In this document: positions 38,002-47,994 of the stretch, piece by piece
Layout: each line of letters starts with the position of its first letter
Position numbering within the stretch: the first letter of the stretch is position 1
NCBI RefSeq assembly: GCF_000719115.1
Contig: NZ_JOEA01000012.1
Coordinates: 124,001 to 188,000, forward strand
Direction of reading: 5' to 3'
Length of the DNA stretch: 64,000 nt
Origin: Lentzea albidocapillata
GTDB lineage: Bacteria; Actinomycetota; Actinomycetes; Mycobacteriales; Pseudonocardiaceae
Notes under the pieces: generated by a model
The model's input: the letters and a program-made list of their open reading frames with translations, nothing else
Told to the model about the DNA's origin: nothing
Databases searched by the model: none
Program-made: the position numbers and the translations under genes

Positions 38002-39129
38002 TCAGCCCTTCAGTTGAGCCAGTTGGTTCGTCACCGTCTCGAGCAACTCTTCCCAGGACTTCTCGAACTTCTCGACGCCTTCGGTCTCCAGGGTCCTGAA
38101 GACGTCCGGGAGGTCGACTCCCACGGCGGCGAGCTGGTCGAACACCTCCTGGCCCTCAGCGGCGCGGCCGGTGACCGTGTCACCGGTGATCTTGCCCGCG
38201 TCGGCGACGGCGTGCAGCGTCTTCTCCGGCATCGTGTTCACGACGTCGGCGACGACGAGCTGGTCGACGTAGAGGGTGGGGGAGTAGCTCGGGTCCTTCA
38301 CGCCGGTCGACGCCCACAGTGGACGCTGCGCGTGCGCGCCGTCCGCCTTGAGAGCCTCCCAGCGCTCGCCCTGGAACGTCTTCTCGAACGCTCCGTAGGC
38401 GATCCACGCGTTGGCGAGAGCGGCCTTGCCCTTCAGCGCGGTCGCCTCGTCCGTGCCGATCGCGCCCAGGCGCTTGTCGATCTCGGTGTCCACCCGGGAC
38501 ACGAAGAACGACGCGACCGAGTGGATCGAACGCAGGTCGTGGCCGTTCGCCTTGGCCTGCTCGAGGCCCGCGACGTAGGCCTCCATGACCTTCTGGTACC
38601 GCTCGACGGAGAAGATCAGCGTCACGTTGACGGAGATGCCCTCGGCGATCGTCTTCGTGATCGCCGGCAGGCCCGCCTCGGTGGCCGGGATCTTCACCAG
38701 CAGGTTCGGCCGGTCCACGGTCTTCCACAGGTCCTGCGCCTCGGCCACGGTCTTGTCCGTGTCGAACGCCAGGCGCGGGTCGACCTCGATGGAGACGCGG
38801 CCGTCCACACCACCGGTCGAGCTGTGGACGTCGCGGAACTTGTCGCACGCGTTGCGCACGTCGGTCGTCGTGACCTCGCGGATGGCCGCCTCGGTGTCGG
38901 CGCCCCGGTTCGCGAGCTCGCGGACCTGCTCGTCGTAGGACTCGCCCTTCGACAGCGCGCCCGCGAAGATCGTCGGGTTCGTCGTCACGCCGACGACGTT
39001 CCAGTCGCGGATCAGCTCGTCCAGGTTGCCGCTGGTGAGCCGTTCACGGGACAGGTCGTCGAGCCAGATCGACACGCCGGCACCGGACAGTCGAGCCAAA
39101 TTCTCTTTGGCAAGATTCGGCTTGCTCAC
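38002..39129 (-). CDS. tal: Transaldolase
   Basis: 375 residues, the longer actinobacterial form. Early [13 protein letters not shown] and [16 protein letters not shown]; Schiff-base Lys in [35 protein letters not shown]. It transfers dihydroxyacetone units between sugar phosphates in the non-oxidative pentose phosphate branch. The GTG at 39129 follows four bases after the tkt stop. Confidence 0.96.
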   Translation of the reverse strand: MSKPNLAKENLARLSGAGVSIWLDDLSRERLTSGNLDELIRDWNVVGVTTNPTIFAGALSKGESYDEQVRELANRGADTEAAIREVTTTDVRNACDKFRDVHSSTGGVDGRVSIEVDPRLAFDTDKTVAEAQDLWKTVDRPNLLVKIPATEAGLPAITKTIAEGISVNVTLIFSVERYQKVMEAYVAGLEQAKANGHDLRSIHSVASFFVSRVDTEIDKRLGAIGTDEATALKGKAALANAWIAYGAFEKTFQGERWEALKADGAHAQRPLWASTGVKDPSYSPTLYVDQLVVADVVNTMPEKTLHAVADAGKITGDTVTGRAAEGQEVFDQLAAVGVDLPDVFRTLETEGVEKFEKSWEELLETVTNQLAQLKG

Positions 39130-39133
39130 TGAA

Positions 39134-41218
39134 TTAACCCCTCACTCGGTCAAGGGAACGGCGGGCGGCGGCGACGACGTTCTCCGTCGTGAAGCCGAAC
39201 TCCTTGAACAGGACCTGGTAGTCGGCCGAGGCACCGAAGTGCTCGATCGAGACGATCTCGCCGTTGTCGCCGACGTAGCGGTACCAAGGCTGCGCGATGC
39301 CGGCTTCCACCGCGACGCGCGCCTTGACCGAGGGCGGCAGCACCGACTCGCGGTACTCGGCGTCCTGCTTCTCGAACCAGTCGATGGACGGCATGGAGAC
39401 CACTCGCACTGCAACGCCCTCGCCCTGCAGGACCTTCCCTGCCTCGGCGGCGACCTGCAGCTCAGAGCCTGTGCCGATGATCACGATCTCCGGGTTCTCG
39501 TCACCGAAGAGCACGTAACCGCCGCGCTTCACGCCCTCGGCCGAGGTGCCCTCGAGCGTCGGGACGTTCTGCCGGCTGAGCGCCAGGCCCACCGGGCCGA
39601 GCTGCTCGATGACGGCCTTCCACGCGAACGCGGTCTCGTTGGCGTCACCGGGGCGGACCACGGCGAAGTCCGGGATCGCGCGCAGGGCGGCGAGGTGCTC
39701 GATCGGCTGGTGCGTCGGGCCGTCCTCGCCCAGGCCGATGGAGTCGTGCGTCCACACGTACGTGACGGCGGCCTGCATGATCGCCGCGAGACGCACCGCG
39801 GGACGCATGTAGTCGGAGAACACGAGGAACGTGCCACCGAACGGACGGGTCGGGCCGTGCAGCGCGATGCCGTTGAGGATCATGCCCATGGCGTTCTCGC
39901 GGACACCGAAGTGCAGCACGCGGCCGTACGGGTCGGCACTCCACATGCCCGTGGAGATCTCCGTGGGACCGAAGGACTTCGCGCCCTTGATGGTCGTCAG
40001 GTTCGACTCGGCCAGGTCGGCCGAACCGCCCCACAGCTCCGGCAGGTGCTTCGCCAGCGCGTTGATGACCTCACCGGAGGCCTTGCGGGTCGGCACGCCC
40101 TTGGCGTCCACGGGGTAGACCGGCAGGTCAGCGTCCCAGCCCGCGGGCAGCTCGCGCGCGACCAGGCGATCCAGCAGCGTCTTGGCCTCGGCGTTGGCCG
40201 ACGCCCACGCGTCGAACGACTTCTGCCACTCGGCCTTGGCGTGCTCGCCGCGCTTCACGACCTCGCGGGTGTGCGCCAGGACCTCGTCGGCGACCTCGAA
40301 GGTCTGCTCGGGGTCGAAGCCGAGGATCTGCTTGGTGGCCTTGACCTCGTCGACGCCCAGCGCGGCACCGTGCGCGGCACCGGTGTTCTGCTTGTTCGGC
40401 GCCGGGAAGCCGATGATCGTGCGCAGCAGGATGAAGGAAGGCCTGTCGGTGACGGCCTTGGCCTTCTCGACCGCCTCGAGGATGCCCGTGACGTTCTCGC
40501 CGGACTCCACGACCTGGACGTGCCAGCCGTAGGCCTCGTAGCGCGCCGCGGTGTCCTCGGACAGCGCGATCGTCGTGTCGTCCTCGATGGAGATCTTGTT
40601 GTCGTCGTAGAAGACGACGAGGTTGCCCAGCTGCTGCGTGCCCGCGAGCGACGAGGCCTCGGAGGTGACGCCCTCCTCGATGTCACCGTCGGAGGCGATC
40701 ACGTAGATGTGGTGGTCGAACGGGCTCTCGCCCTGCGCGGCCTCCGGGTCGAACAGGCCGCGCTCGCGGCGGGCGGCCATGGCCATGCCCACGGCGGCGG
40801 CCAGGCCCGAGCCCAGCGGGCCGGTGGTGATCTCGACGCCCCTGGTGTGGCCGTGCTCCGGGTGACCCGGCGTCTTCGAGCCCCACTTGCGCAGGTGCTT
40901 GAGGTCGTCGAGCTCCAGGCCGTAACCCGACAGGAACAGCTGGACGTACAGCGTCAGGCTGGAGTGCCCGGCGGAGAGCACGAACCGGTCGCGGCCGACC
41001 CAGTCCGCGTCCGCGGGGTCGTGCCGCATGATCCGCTGGAACAGCGTGTACGCGAGTGGGGCAAGGCTCATCGCGGTACCGGGATGGCCGTTGCCGACGT
41101 TCTGCACGGCGTCCGCCGCGAGCACGCGCGCGGTGTCCACGGCGCGCTTGTCGAGGTCGGTCCAGTCGTCAGGCAGATCGGCCTTGGTGAGCCGGGTGAT
41201 GTCGTCGGTGACGGTCAC
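39134..41218 (-). CDS. tkt: Transketolase
   Basis: 694 residues from GTG 41218. Early [20 protein letters not shown]; the TPP/Mg motif from [18 protein letters not shown] to YDDNKISI; and the second half with [19 protein letters not shown]. It transfers two-carbon units using thiamine diphosphate. First gene of the tkt-tal-pgi-zwf-opcA-pgl operon and divergent from ctaB across 252 bases, where I see no clear operator. This order is conserved in actinobacteria. Confidence 0.97.
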   Translation of the reverse strand: MTVTDDITRLTKADLPDDWTDLDKRAVDTARVLAADAVQNVGNGHPGTAMSLAPLAYTLFQRIMRHDPADADWVGRDRFVLSAGHSSLTLYVQLFLSGYGLELDDLKHLRKWGSKTPGHPEHGHTRGVEITTGPLGSGLAAAVGMAMAARRERGLFDPEAAQGESPFDHHIYVIASDGDIEEGVTSEASSLAGTQQLGNLVVFYDDNKISIEDDTTIALSEDTAARYEAYGWHVQVVESGENVTGILEAVEKAKAVTDRPSFILLRTIIGFPAPNKQNTGAAHGAALGVDEVKATKQILGFDPEQTFEVADEVLAHTREVVKRGEHAKAEWQKSFDAWASANAEAKTLLDRLVARELPAGWDADLPVYPVDAKGVPTRKASGEVINALAKHLPELWGGSADLAESNLTTIKGAKSFGPTEISTGMWSADPYGRVLHFGVRENAMGMILNGIALHGPTRPFGGTFLVFSDYMRPAVRLAAIMQAAVTYVWTHDSIGLGEDGPTHQPIEHLAALRAIPDFAVVRPGDANETAFAWKAVIEQLGPVGLALSRQNVPTLEGTSAEGVKRGGYVLFGDENPEIVIIGTGSELQVAAEAGKVLQGEGVAVRVVSMPSIDWFEKQDAEYRESVLPPSVKARVAVEAGIAQPWYRYVGDNGEIVSIEHFGASADYQVLFKEFGFTTENVVAAARRSLDRVRG

Positions 41219-41470
41219 GGACTTACAGCTCCAAACTTGTCGCTAGGGCGGGTGCCCAGCTCGTTCGGAATCGATCCCGAAGAGCCTCACCCGCGTCTCT
41301 CCCACGTCCTCCGGCCAGCCTAGTCCGGAGAGATTCAGAAGTTGCTCTGAAAGGTCCCAGGCACGTGTGTGCCGGGGCACACCAGCACCCGAACGGGCTG
41401 TGAATTCTTTGCGCGGTTACCATCAGTCGCTGGTTTTCACACCTGTTTCGACACGAGGAGCGTTCACCCG

Positions 41471-42403
41471 ATGAGTGCCGACAGTCTCGTCGCCGAGGCC
41501 CCCGCCAGGTCGCCTCGCCAGGTTGTCGGCGCGTACGTGGCGCTCACCAAGCCGCGGGTCATCGAGCTCCTGCTGATCACGACGATCCCCGCGATGCTCC
41601 TGGCCCAGCGCGGCCTGCCGCCCCTGTGGCTCATCGCCTGCACCCTCGCCGGCGGCACCCTCGCCGCGGGGTCGGCAAATGCCCTCAACTGCTTCGTCGA
41701 CGCCGACATCGACTCGATCATGAAGCGGACGGCGGCCCGCCCGCTCGCGCACAACGCCATTCCGCCGCGCAACGCCCTGATCTTCGGCATCGTGCTCGGC
41801 ATCGTCTCGTTCGCGTTCCTGTGGATCTTCGTCAACCTGATGTCGGCGGCTTTCGCCGTGGCGACCATCCTCTTCTACATCTTCGTCTACACGCTCGTGC
41901 TCAAGCGCCGCACCTCCCAGAACATCATCTGGGGCGGCATGGCGGGCTGCATGCCGGTGATCATCGGCTGGAGCGCGGTGACGGGCACCGTCGAGTGGCC
42001 CGCCCTGGTCATGTTCGGCGTGATCTTCTTCTGGACCCCGCCGCACACCTGGGCGCTGGCGATGAAGTTCAAGGAGGACTACGCCCGAGCAGGCGTGCCG
42101 ATGCTGCCCGTGGTGGCCACAGCTGCGCAGGTGACGCGGCAGATCGTGATCTACAGCTGGATCACCGTCGTCTGCACGCTCGCCCTCGCCCCCGTCACCT
42201 CCTGGATCTACGTGGCGGTGGCGGCCCTCTCGGGCCTGTGGTTCGCGGTCTTCGCGCACAAGCTGCACAACGTTGTCCGGCGCGGCGGATCCACGAACAC
42301 CATGAAGTTCTTCCACATGTCGAACCTCTACCTGATGTTCGTGTTCTGCGGTCTCGCCGTGGACGCCGTGGTCGGGTTGCCGGTGCTTGGCTGGCCGTTC
42401 TAG
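41471..42403 (+). CDS. ctaB: Protoheme IX farnesyltransferase (heme O synthase)
   Basis: 310 residues from ATG 41471, with AGGAG about ten bases upstream. UbiA-type prenyltransferase with eight or nine membrane helices; prenyl-diphosphate motif [20 protein letters not shown] in the first cytoplasmic loop and [16 protein letters not shown] in the second. It farnesylates heme B to heme O for cytochrome oxidase. Divergent from tkt, as in related genomes. Confidence 0.96.
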   Translation: MSADSLVAEAPARSPRQVVGAYVALTKPRVIELLLITTIPAMLLAQRGLPPLWLIACTLAGGTLAAGSANALNCFVDADIDSIMKRTAARPLAHNAIPPRNALIFGIVLGIVSFAFLWIFVNLMSAAFAVATILFYIFVYTLVLKRRTSQNIIWGGMAGCMPVIIGWSAVTGTVEWPALVMFGVIFFWTPPHTWALAMKFKEDYARAGVPMLPVVATAAQVTRQIVIYSWITVVCTLALAPVTSWIYVAVAALSGLWFAVFAHKLHNVVRRGGSTNTMKFFHMSNLYLMFVFCGLAVDAVVGLPVLGWPF

Positions 42404-42425
42404 CTGCACCTCCAGTCGTACGGCT

Positions 42426-44405
42426 GTGGCGCCCGTTGAGTTCACCGTCACCGGTGGTGAAGGTTCACCACTGGACTTCGTCGCGGCACTGACGCCCGCC
42501 TCCTCGCTCGTCGTGATCACCGATCCGGCCGGGTGGGAGCAGGTCAGCCGGGGGCTGGCCGTCGGATCGGCCGCGTCCACCGCGGTCACGACGCAGGTGC
42601 GGGTGCTGAGGTTCGCGGTGCTCGACCTCCGGCACTTCTCGTCGGCCTCGTCGCTGCCGCCGCTCTCGGACGTGCCCGGCGACGTGGTGGCGCTGCACGA
42701 CACGCGCTCGTGGGACTCGGCTCCGGTGGTCGCGTCGTTGCGCGCGCTCGGCCGGCCGGTCGTCCTCTTCACCGCCGTGCACACCTGGGTGTCCGGTGTG
42801 GACACCGCGTCGGTGGTGATGGGGTGGAGCGCGCCGCACGTCGTCCTCGCCGCGCCACGCGGTTCGGGTGAGACACGGGTCGAGGACGTCCTCTGGCAGT
42901 TCCGGGAGCTGGAGCGGCTGGGGAGGATGACGTACACGTCCCTGCCCGCACCGCCTGTGGTCGCGGATCGCGCGGTGACGGTCATGGTCGCGCTGCCGGG
43001 AGCCACCGAGGGCATCGCCGGGGCGTTGCGGCCGGGCGCGGAGTACGAGGTGTGGGCGCGCGTCGGTGCTTATCCCGTCGTCCTGCCGGCCGACCTGGAG
43101 CTGCGCGCCGTGCTCAGCATGTCGGGCCGGCCAGGGCAGTCCGAGTCGTTCGTGCTGCCGGCCGAGGGGCCCAGCTCGTGGGTGAGCTTCGACGTCACGA
43201 CGCCGTACGCCGCCGTGCCCTGGACCGGTGAGCTGGTCGTCTACCACGGTGTGGTGCCGGTGCACGTCCAGCAGGTCGTGCTGCCGGTCGGCGCGGGTGA
43301 GCCGCGTTCACTGCCGCGGTGGAAGCTCTCCCGGACGTTCGCGGATCTCCCGGCGGCGCGCGCGGTGTCGGTCCTGGACCTCGGCGACCGGGCGCTCGTC
43401 GCGGCAGGAGGCGTGACGTCGTGGACCAGCCTGGCCGGGCCCGCGCTGTCGCTGCCCTCGTCGTCGGGGCTGGATCCCTGGTACGGCAAGGACTTCCCGG
43501 CCTACTGCGCCGATCTCGCCTTCCTGGCCCGGCAGGGTGCGGCGGCGTACGCGCGGCTGTTCGGTCAGCCCGGGCCGGCCGACGCCGTCCGGCAAGCGGC
43601 GCGGGTGACGGGACGTCCGGCCGGGGTGATGGTGGCGTCCGCCGCCTCCGGTCCGGTGCGGTGGCCGATGATCTACGACCTGCCGTTCGCGGACGGGCCG
43701 CACCGGCTGTGCCCGTCGGTCGGGCAGTTCGGGCCGTTCGGCGCCGGGGGAGAGGTGCCCGCGCACTGCCCGGTGCCCGATCACAGCGGGAACGTGTTGT
43801 GCCCCTTCGGGTTCTGGGGTCTGTCGAGCGTGCTCGAGCACCCCGTCGGGCCGCTGGTGCAGCGGATCCTTCCGCGCCCGTGGCCGTTCGAGGTGGCGAT
43901 GGCGGTCGATCCCGGGATGGACCGTTCGCTCACCGAGCGGCACGTCACGGAGCTGATGTCGCAGGTCCCGCCGGAATCCGTGACATCGGCGTACGTCAGC
44001 CCGTCCGAGCTGGGGCGGGCGCTGGCGGACGAGGTCATGGACGTCGTGCACCTGCACTTCCGCGAGGGGTTCCTCGACGCCGAGGAGATCGCACGGTGGC
44101 ACAGCGAGGGTGTGTGGCCACAACCGCACTGGCCCGTGCGCAAGCCGTTAATCGTGGGGACGACACCGATGAACGGCCTGGTGCGCTCGTTCGTCGAGCA
44201 CGGCGCGTCGGGCGTGATCAGTCCCGAGGTCGCCGTACCGCAGGACATGGCCGGCTGGGTGACGGGCCTGCTGCTCTCCCGGCTGGCCGCCGGGATCAGC
44301 GCCGGCGAGGCGTTGCGGCAGGTGCGGTGGGAGATGCTCAGCCGCGGCAACGTCATGGGGCTCGCGTACGCGCTGCACGGAAGTGCCGATCTCCGGGCGC
44401 GCTGA
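42426..44405 (+). CDS. CHAT-domain-like protein with apparently lost catalytic residues
   Basis: 659 residues from GTG 42426. N-terminal half: an alpha/beta and a beta-rich domain (VVALHDTRSWDSAPVVASLR, PGAEYEVWARVGAYPVVLP). C-terminal half matches the actinobacterial CHAT layout: NVLCPFGFWGLSSVLEHPVG, then MDVVHLHFREGF where active members have a CHG histidine, and PLIVGTTPMNG where they have the catalytic Cys, then VRSFVEHGASGVISPE and GNVMGLAYALHGSADLRAR. Neither the His nor the Cys is visible. Intact and well preserved otherwise, so probably a scaffold or signalling pseudo-protease. A small helical protein gene follows 32 bases later. Confidence 0.7.
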   Translation: MAPVEFTVTGGEGSPLDFVAALTPASSLVVITDPAGWEQVSRGLAVGSAASTAVTTQVRVLRFAVLDLRHFSSASSLPPLSDVPGDVVALHDTRSWDSAPVVASLRALGRPVVLFTAVHTWVSGVDTASVVMGWSAPHVVLAAPRGSGETRVEDVLWQFRELERLGRMTYTSLPAPPVVADRAVTVMVALPGATEGIAGALRPGAEYEVWARVGAYPVVLPADLELRAVLSMSGRPGQSESFVLPAEGPSSWVSFDVTTPYAAVPWTGELVVYHGVVPVHVQQVVLPVGAGEPRSLPRWKLSRTFADLPAARAVSVLDLGDRALVAAGGVTSWTSLAGPALSLPSSSGLDPWYGKDFPAYCADLAFLARQGAAAYARLFGQPGPADAVRQAARVTGRPAGVMVASAASGPVRWPMIYDLPFADGPHRLCPSVGQFGPFGAGGEVPAHCPVPDHSGNVLCPFGFWGLSSVLEHPVGPLVQRILPRPWPFEVAMAVDPGMDRSLTERHVTELMSQVPPESVTSAYVSPSELGRALADEVMDVVHLHFREGFLDAEEIARWHSEGVWPQPHWPVRKPLIVGTTPMNGLVRSFVEHGASGVISPEVAVPQDMAGWVTGLLLSRLAAGISAGEALRQVRWEMLSRGNVMGLAYALHGSADLRAR

Positions 44406-44437
44406 ACCGCGGGCGTCGGCTGGTCGTTTACCTGGGC

Positions 44438-44686
44438 ATGCTGAACTCGGAAGCCCAGCTGCGGCAAGCGGTCGACGAACTGGTCCGCCGCTTCGGTGAT
44501 CGCGTGGCGGGTGACCTGATCGTCGACGCCGCTGTCGAGGCGTACGTCGACCTGCGGCGCGCTTCGACCGTGCACTCCTATCTCGGCGTGCTCACCGTCC
44601 GGCGGGCGGCTCGCGAACTCGCGTTCACCGCCGTCGGCGTGACGATGCCTCTGCAGCAGACCGTGGGCCTCACGCCTGCTCGCTGA
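44438..44686 (+). CDS. Three-helix-bundle dimerization-type protein
   Basis: 82 residues. Three amphipathic helices: EAQLRQAVDELVRRFGDRV, VDAAVEAYVDLRRASTVHSY and GVLTVRRAARELAF, a layout found in actinobacterial three-helix-bundle dimerization proteins. ATG 44438 has no strong SD. Located just behind the CHAT-like gene, it may bind it or join its complex (inference). It converges on the HD hydrolase gene. Confidence 0.6.
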   Translation: MLNSEAQLRQAVDELVRRFGDRVAGDLIVDAAVEAYVDLRRASTVHSYLGVLTVRRAARELAFTAVGVTMPLQQTVGLTPAR

Positions 44687-44709
44687 TCTTCAGACGCTGA
44701 AGAACGTGC

Positions 44710-45360
44710 TCAGGACGCCACCTTGGTCAGCAGGTCCTCGACGCACGGGTCGTCTAGGGACTCGACAATGCATTTCCACAACAGGAGGTTCGTCTCGGCC
44801 CACTTCGTGTAGGTCGCGGCGGCCTCCGAGTCGTAGAAGTAGTAGCCCTCGTCGGCTTTGCCCACCTGCTCGCCCACGATCTTGTACGCGAGCTCGCGCA
44901 GGGTGATGCCGTTCTCCTGGAGGTACTTGTGCGCCAGGACGACCGGCGTGACCGGCAGTGCCTTGAACAGCGTGTCCGCGTCGGACAGCGCCTGCGCCTC
45001 CAGCGAGATGTCGCGGGAGCGGGTGCGCATCTCCGCCTCGACGACGATCCGCTCGATCCACTCGATGTCGCCCTGCGAGACGCCGGCGACGAAGAGGACC
45101 TTCCGGCGCAGCGCCGCGCCGTCCGTGGGCAGCGAGTTGCGGCGGACCATGTAGTTCAGGTCGTGCACCAGTGCGGCGACCTCCACGACGTCCCGTGCGG
45201 CGCCGTTGCGTTCGGCGAAGTGCACGGACTTGTCGCGGACGAAGCTCACGTGGTGCCAGCCGTGGAACTGCAGCTTCGCGGCCAGGTCCTCGCACAGCCG
45301 CCTCACGCGCTGCTCCACGTCCGCTATGACGGACCTCGGCATCATCGTGCGCGTACGCAT
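44710..45360 (-). CDS. HD-domain phosphohydrolase
   Basis: 216 residues. The second of two adjacent ATGs (45360) sits six bases after AGGAGGG (45373-45367) and is preferred over 45363. HD-type metal ligands: KLQFHGWHHVSFV, EVAALVHDLNYM and SLEAQALSDADTLFKAL. HD domains hydrolyse phosphomonoesters or nucleotides; the substrate is unknown. Third gene of an operon behind the cupin-like (61-base gap) and 2TM genes. Confidence 0.75.
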   Translation of the reverse strand: MRTRTMMPRSVIADVEQRVRRLCEDLAAKLQFHGWHHVSFVRDKSVHFAERNGAARDVVEVAALVHDLNYMVRRNSLPTDGAALRRKVLFVAGVSQGDIEWIERIVVEAEMRTRSRDISLEAQALSDADTLFKALPVTPVVLAHKYLQENGITLRELAYKIVGEQVGKADEGYYFYDSEAAATYTKWAETNLLLWKCIVESLDDPCVEDLLTKVAS

Positions 45361-45421
45361 CATCAGCCCTCCTGACAAGGTGGGCTGATGGTAGGCGTGT
45401 CGCGGCGGCCTCGACGGGGCT

Positions 45422-46069
45422 TTACAGGTGGTTCGTCAGATCCTCCAGTCGGTCCTCCACCGGCACGTGGCGGTGGCTGATTCCGGTGTCCGGGTCGTAG
45501 CTGAGGCTCCACGGGTTCACGGCACGTGACTTGACCAGGAACGTCATGGTTCCGTCTGCTGCTCGCGGGATGCGGTGGAACTCGTGCGCGAGCATCGTTC
45601 CGGTGGCGCCCTCGGTGCACTGGGTGCGGTTCGTGAGCTCCGTGCCGACGATGGTTCGGTCGCCGATGCCGAGCCGGGCGTTGAAACGTTCGTGCAGGTA
45701 GGCGCCGCTCAGGATCGTGGTGCAGAAGTGGTAGCGGTGGTTGTGCACGGAGTCGGCGTAGCCGGCCCGCCAGTCCGCCAGCGGTTTGTACTCGTGCAGC
45801 CAGAACGTGAACGGTTCGTCCGCCTCGTCCCTCAGGCACCACGCGTAGTGCGTCGTCGTCTCGCGTGAGTGCGCGATCACCCAGGTCGCCTGCTGCGGGG
45901 TGAGCGCGTCGATGTACGCGCGAAGCTCTCTGCGCAGCTCGGGCCGGGCCGCCCATTCGGTGAACCACGTGCCGACATCGGCCCAATGGTCCACGACGGG
46001 GAATTCGGCGCGCTTCACCCGGGCGGCGAGCTCCTCGAGCGCGGACAACCCGGTGAACTCGGCTAGCAA
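45422..46069 (-). CDS. Cupin-like, metal-binding protein of unknown function
   Basis: 215 residues from TTG 46069, preceded by GAGGAG ten bases upstream. A double-stranded beta-helix is suggested by FWLHEYKPL, ADSVHNHRYHFCTTILSGAY and LHERFNARLG, with further His in LAHEFHRIPRA. HNHRYHF plus the later His would bind a metal ion, as in cupin oxygenases and isomerases. No signal or membrane segment. Six bases after the 2TM gene, so coupled to it. Confidence 0.6.
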   Translation of the reverse strand: MLAEFTGLSALEELAARVKRAEFPVVDHWADVGTWFTEWAARPELRRELRAYIDALTPQQATWVIAHSRETTTHYAWCLRDEADEPFTFWLHEYKPLADWRAGYADSVHNHRYHFCTTILSGAYLHERFNARLGIGDRTIVGTELTNRTQCTEGATGTMLAHEFHRIPRAADGTMTFLVKSRAVNPWSLSYDPDTGISHRHVPVEDRLEDLTNHL

Positions 46070-46075
46070 GATCGA

Positions 46076-47080
46076 TCAGCTCCTCAACTGAGCAGATGCG
46101 GAGAATTCGCGACGGAATGCGTGGAACTTGCCTTCGAGTTCCTTGAAGCCGTCCTGGGTGAGTGCCTCGCCGGTGATCTTGTCGAACAGCGCGATGAAGT
46201 CGTTCCGCGTCGTCGCCGGCGTGATGGTGAAGTGGTAGCCGGCCTTGGAATTGCTGATGCGCAGGAACTCCGCGCGTTCCATCGCGTAAAGGAACGAACT
46301 CTCGGTGAACCTGAGCGTGCGCGGATAGGGCCTGAGCACTCCCGCGGTGTTGCTGTAGAGCGTGAGCCACGCGGAGTCGTCGAACAGCTCGAGCCGGTCG
46401 AGCGGCGGATCCGAAACGATCGTGACGTCGATTCTCGTGCAGCGGCTGCGGGCCGCGTAGAGACCGACGAGTCCTATCCCGATCTGTTCCTTGAGCCGTT
46501 CCTGGATCTCGTCGTAGTCGCCGTCCGCGCCCTCGTTGCGCAGCAGGTACCGCGCGCGCCCGCTGATCGCGTTGTCGTCGCGCGGGTCGGCCAGCACGGC
46601 CCTGAGCTCGCATTCCGTCTGGCTGAGCAGCACCCTGCCCGCCGCGTACCGGCCGGCGAACCCACGGAAGCAGTACAGCCGGGTGCGTTCCAGGTCCTGC
46701 ATCATGAGCTGGTTGAACACCGGGTCCGGCTTGGCGGTCGGCTCGAACACGTGACTGGGGAAGAACTCCCGATCGAGTGCCCGATACTCCTGGGTGAGCT
46801 CTTTGAGTGCCTTGCGGCTCTCCTCGATGACCGGAGCCAGCAGTGCCTTCTGCGCCGCTTTCGACGTGATCAACGTCTGCGTGAAGCTCACCACCGCGGA
46901 AATCAGCGTGCCCGTACCCACTGCCGTCAGCAGGTTTCTCGCTGCACCGGAATCCATTTGACTGGAAATGGCCAGCGACGCACCCGACGTCACGACGAGT
47001 ATGAGGAGGAGCAACCCGGTCCGAGTCCAGAACAACTCCTGGATCAGGTTGCTGCGGATGCCTCCGGCCTCCGCGGACAC
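46076..47080 (-). CDS. Two-TM membrane protein with large cytoplasmic domain
   Basis: 334 residues. GTG 47080 is chosen because a perfect AGGAGG lies eight bases upstream; a TTG at 47179 gives a longer N-terminus but no SD. Two helices near the N-terminus (RTGLLLLILVVTSGASLAIS and NLLTAVGTGTLISAVVSF), a helical linker (EESRKALKELTQEYRALDRE), then an alpha/beta domain with TRLYCFRGFAGRYAAGRVLL, DVTIVSDPPLDRLELFDDSAW and FTESSFLYAMERAEFLRI. This resembles PLD-superfamily-like effector/sensor modules but has no HKD motif. First gene of the operon with the cupin-like and HD genes. Confidence 0.65.
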   Translation of the reverse strand: MSAEAGGIRSNLIQELFWTRTGLLLLILVVTSGASLAISSQMDSGAARNLLTAVGTGTLISAVVSFTQTLITSKAAQKALLAPVIEESRKALKELTQEYRALDREFFPSHVFEPTAKPDPVFNQLMMQDLERTRLYCFRGFAGRYAAGRVLLSQTECELRAVLADPRDDNAISGRARYLLRNEGADGDYDEIQERLKEQIGIGLVGLYAARSRCTRIDVTIVSDPPLDRLELFDDSAWLTLYSNTAGVLRPYPRTLRFTESSFLYAMERAEFLRISNSKAGYHFTITPATTRNDFIALFDKITGEALTQDGFKELEGKFHAFRREFSASAQLRS

Positions 47081-47410
47081 GTGTGCCACCTCCTGAGTCA
47101 CCAGATTGGCCGCTACCCGAACGGACGAATGCGCTGAGTGTGCGATCAAGTGCGAGGAGTTACTGTACGCGTCGGTCAAAAGATAAGGAAGCTGCTATTC
47201 GTGCGACATTCAGGACCGGAATAAGTGCCCTTGAGCCCGGTCGTCGGCCCGTACTCGTGCACTTCGGTGACGCGCCGTCGCCGCCGCCCCCGAACGGGTC
47301 CGATGAGCGGGACCACCCCACCCACATGCACCCATGCCGGGTGTCATGGTCCGGACGGCCGCGAGGGTTGCTACACGCCGCTCACACCCGGCCGAATACC
47401 CTCACCCACC

Positions 47411-47941
47411 ATGCGTAACGTCCTGCTCATCGCTTCTGTGGCGCTTGCGGCCACCGGCCTCGCCGGGTGCGCCGGGTCGGCCCAGCCCTCGGCCGGCGGA
47501 TCGTCGTCGACCGCCGCCGCCCCCACGAACCCCTGCAAGGCCGACGACTTCAAGGTCACCGGCGACTTCGGTTCGGCGCCCAAGGTCGAGATCCCGAACT
47601 GCAAGCCCACCAGCGAGCTCATCATCAAGGACCTGGTGGTGGGCACCGGCGCCGAGGTGAAGGCGGGCACGACGGCCACGGTCGACTACCAGCTCACGAC
47701 CTTCTCCGACAAGAAGATCCTCGACACCTCGTTCGGCAAGAAGCCGTTCGACGTCGAGAACGTCGGCCAGGCGCAGGTCATCGACGGCTGGAACGAGGGC
47801 ATCGTCGGGCTCAAGGAGAAGGGCCGCCGCCTGCTGATCGTGCCGCCGGAGAAGGGCTACGGCCCCGGCGGCCAGGGCATCAAGGCGAACGAGACGCTCG
47901 TCTTCGTCATCGACGGCGTGAAGGTCACCCCCGCCGCCTGA
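47411..47941 (+). CDS. FKBP-type peptidyl-prolyl isomerase lipoprotein
   Basis: 176 residues from ATG 47411. Lipoprotein signal RNVLLIASVALAATGLAGC (lipobox LAGC), an Ala/Ser-rich linker, then the FKBP fold: IKDLVVGTGAEVKAGTTATV, VIDGWNEGIVGLKEKGRRLL, IVPPEKGYGPGGQG and ANETLVFVIDGVKV, with Trp and Tyr lining the active site. It catalyses proline cis/trans isomerisation in exported proteins. A strong hairpin follows. Confidence 0.93.
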   Translation: MRNVLLIASVALAATGLAGCAGSAQPSAGGSSSTAAAPTNPCKADDFKVTGDFGSAPKVEIPNCKPTSELIIKDLVVGTGAEVKAGTTATVDYQLTTFSDKKILDTSFGKKPFDVENVGQAQVIDGWNEGIVGLKEKGRRLLIVPPEKGYGPGGQGIKANETLVFVIDGVKVTPAA

Positions 47942-47950
47942 TCCGAAAAG

Positions 47951-47986
47951 CGAAACGGGCCCCCGGAGCACCGGGGGCCCGTTTCG
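47951..47986. terminator. 16-bp perfect hairpin, bidirectional terminator
   Basis: Arms starting CGAAACGGGCCCCCGG (47951-47966), loop AGCA, matching arm 47971-47986, followed by TTCT. It lies between the converging FKBP and quinone oxidoreductase genes. Confidence 0.9.
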
Positions 47987-47994
47987 TTCTGGGC

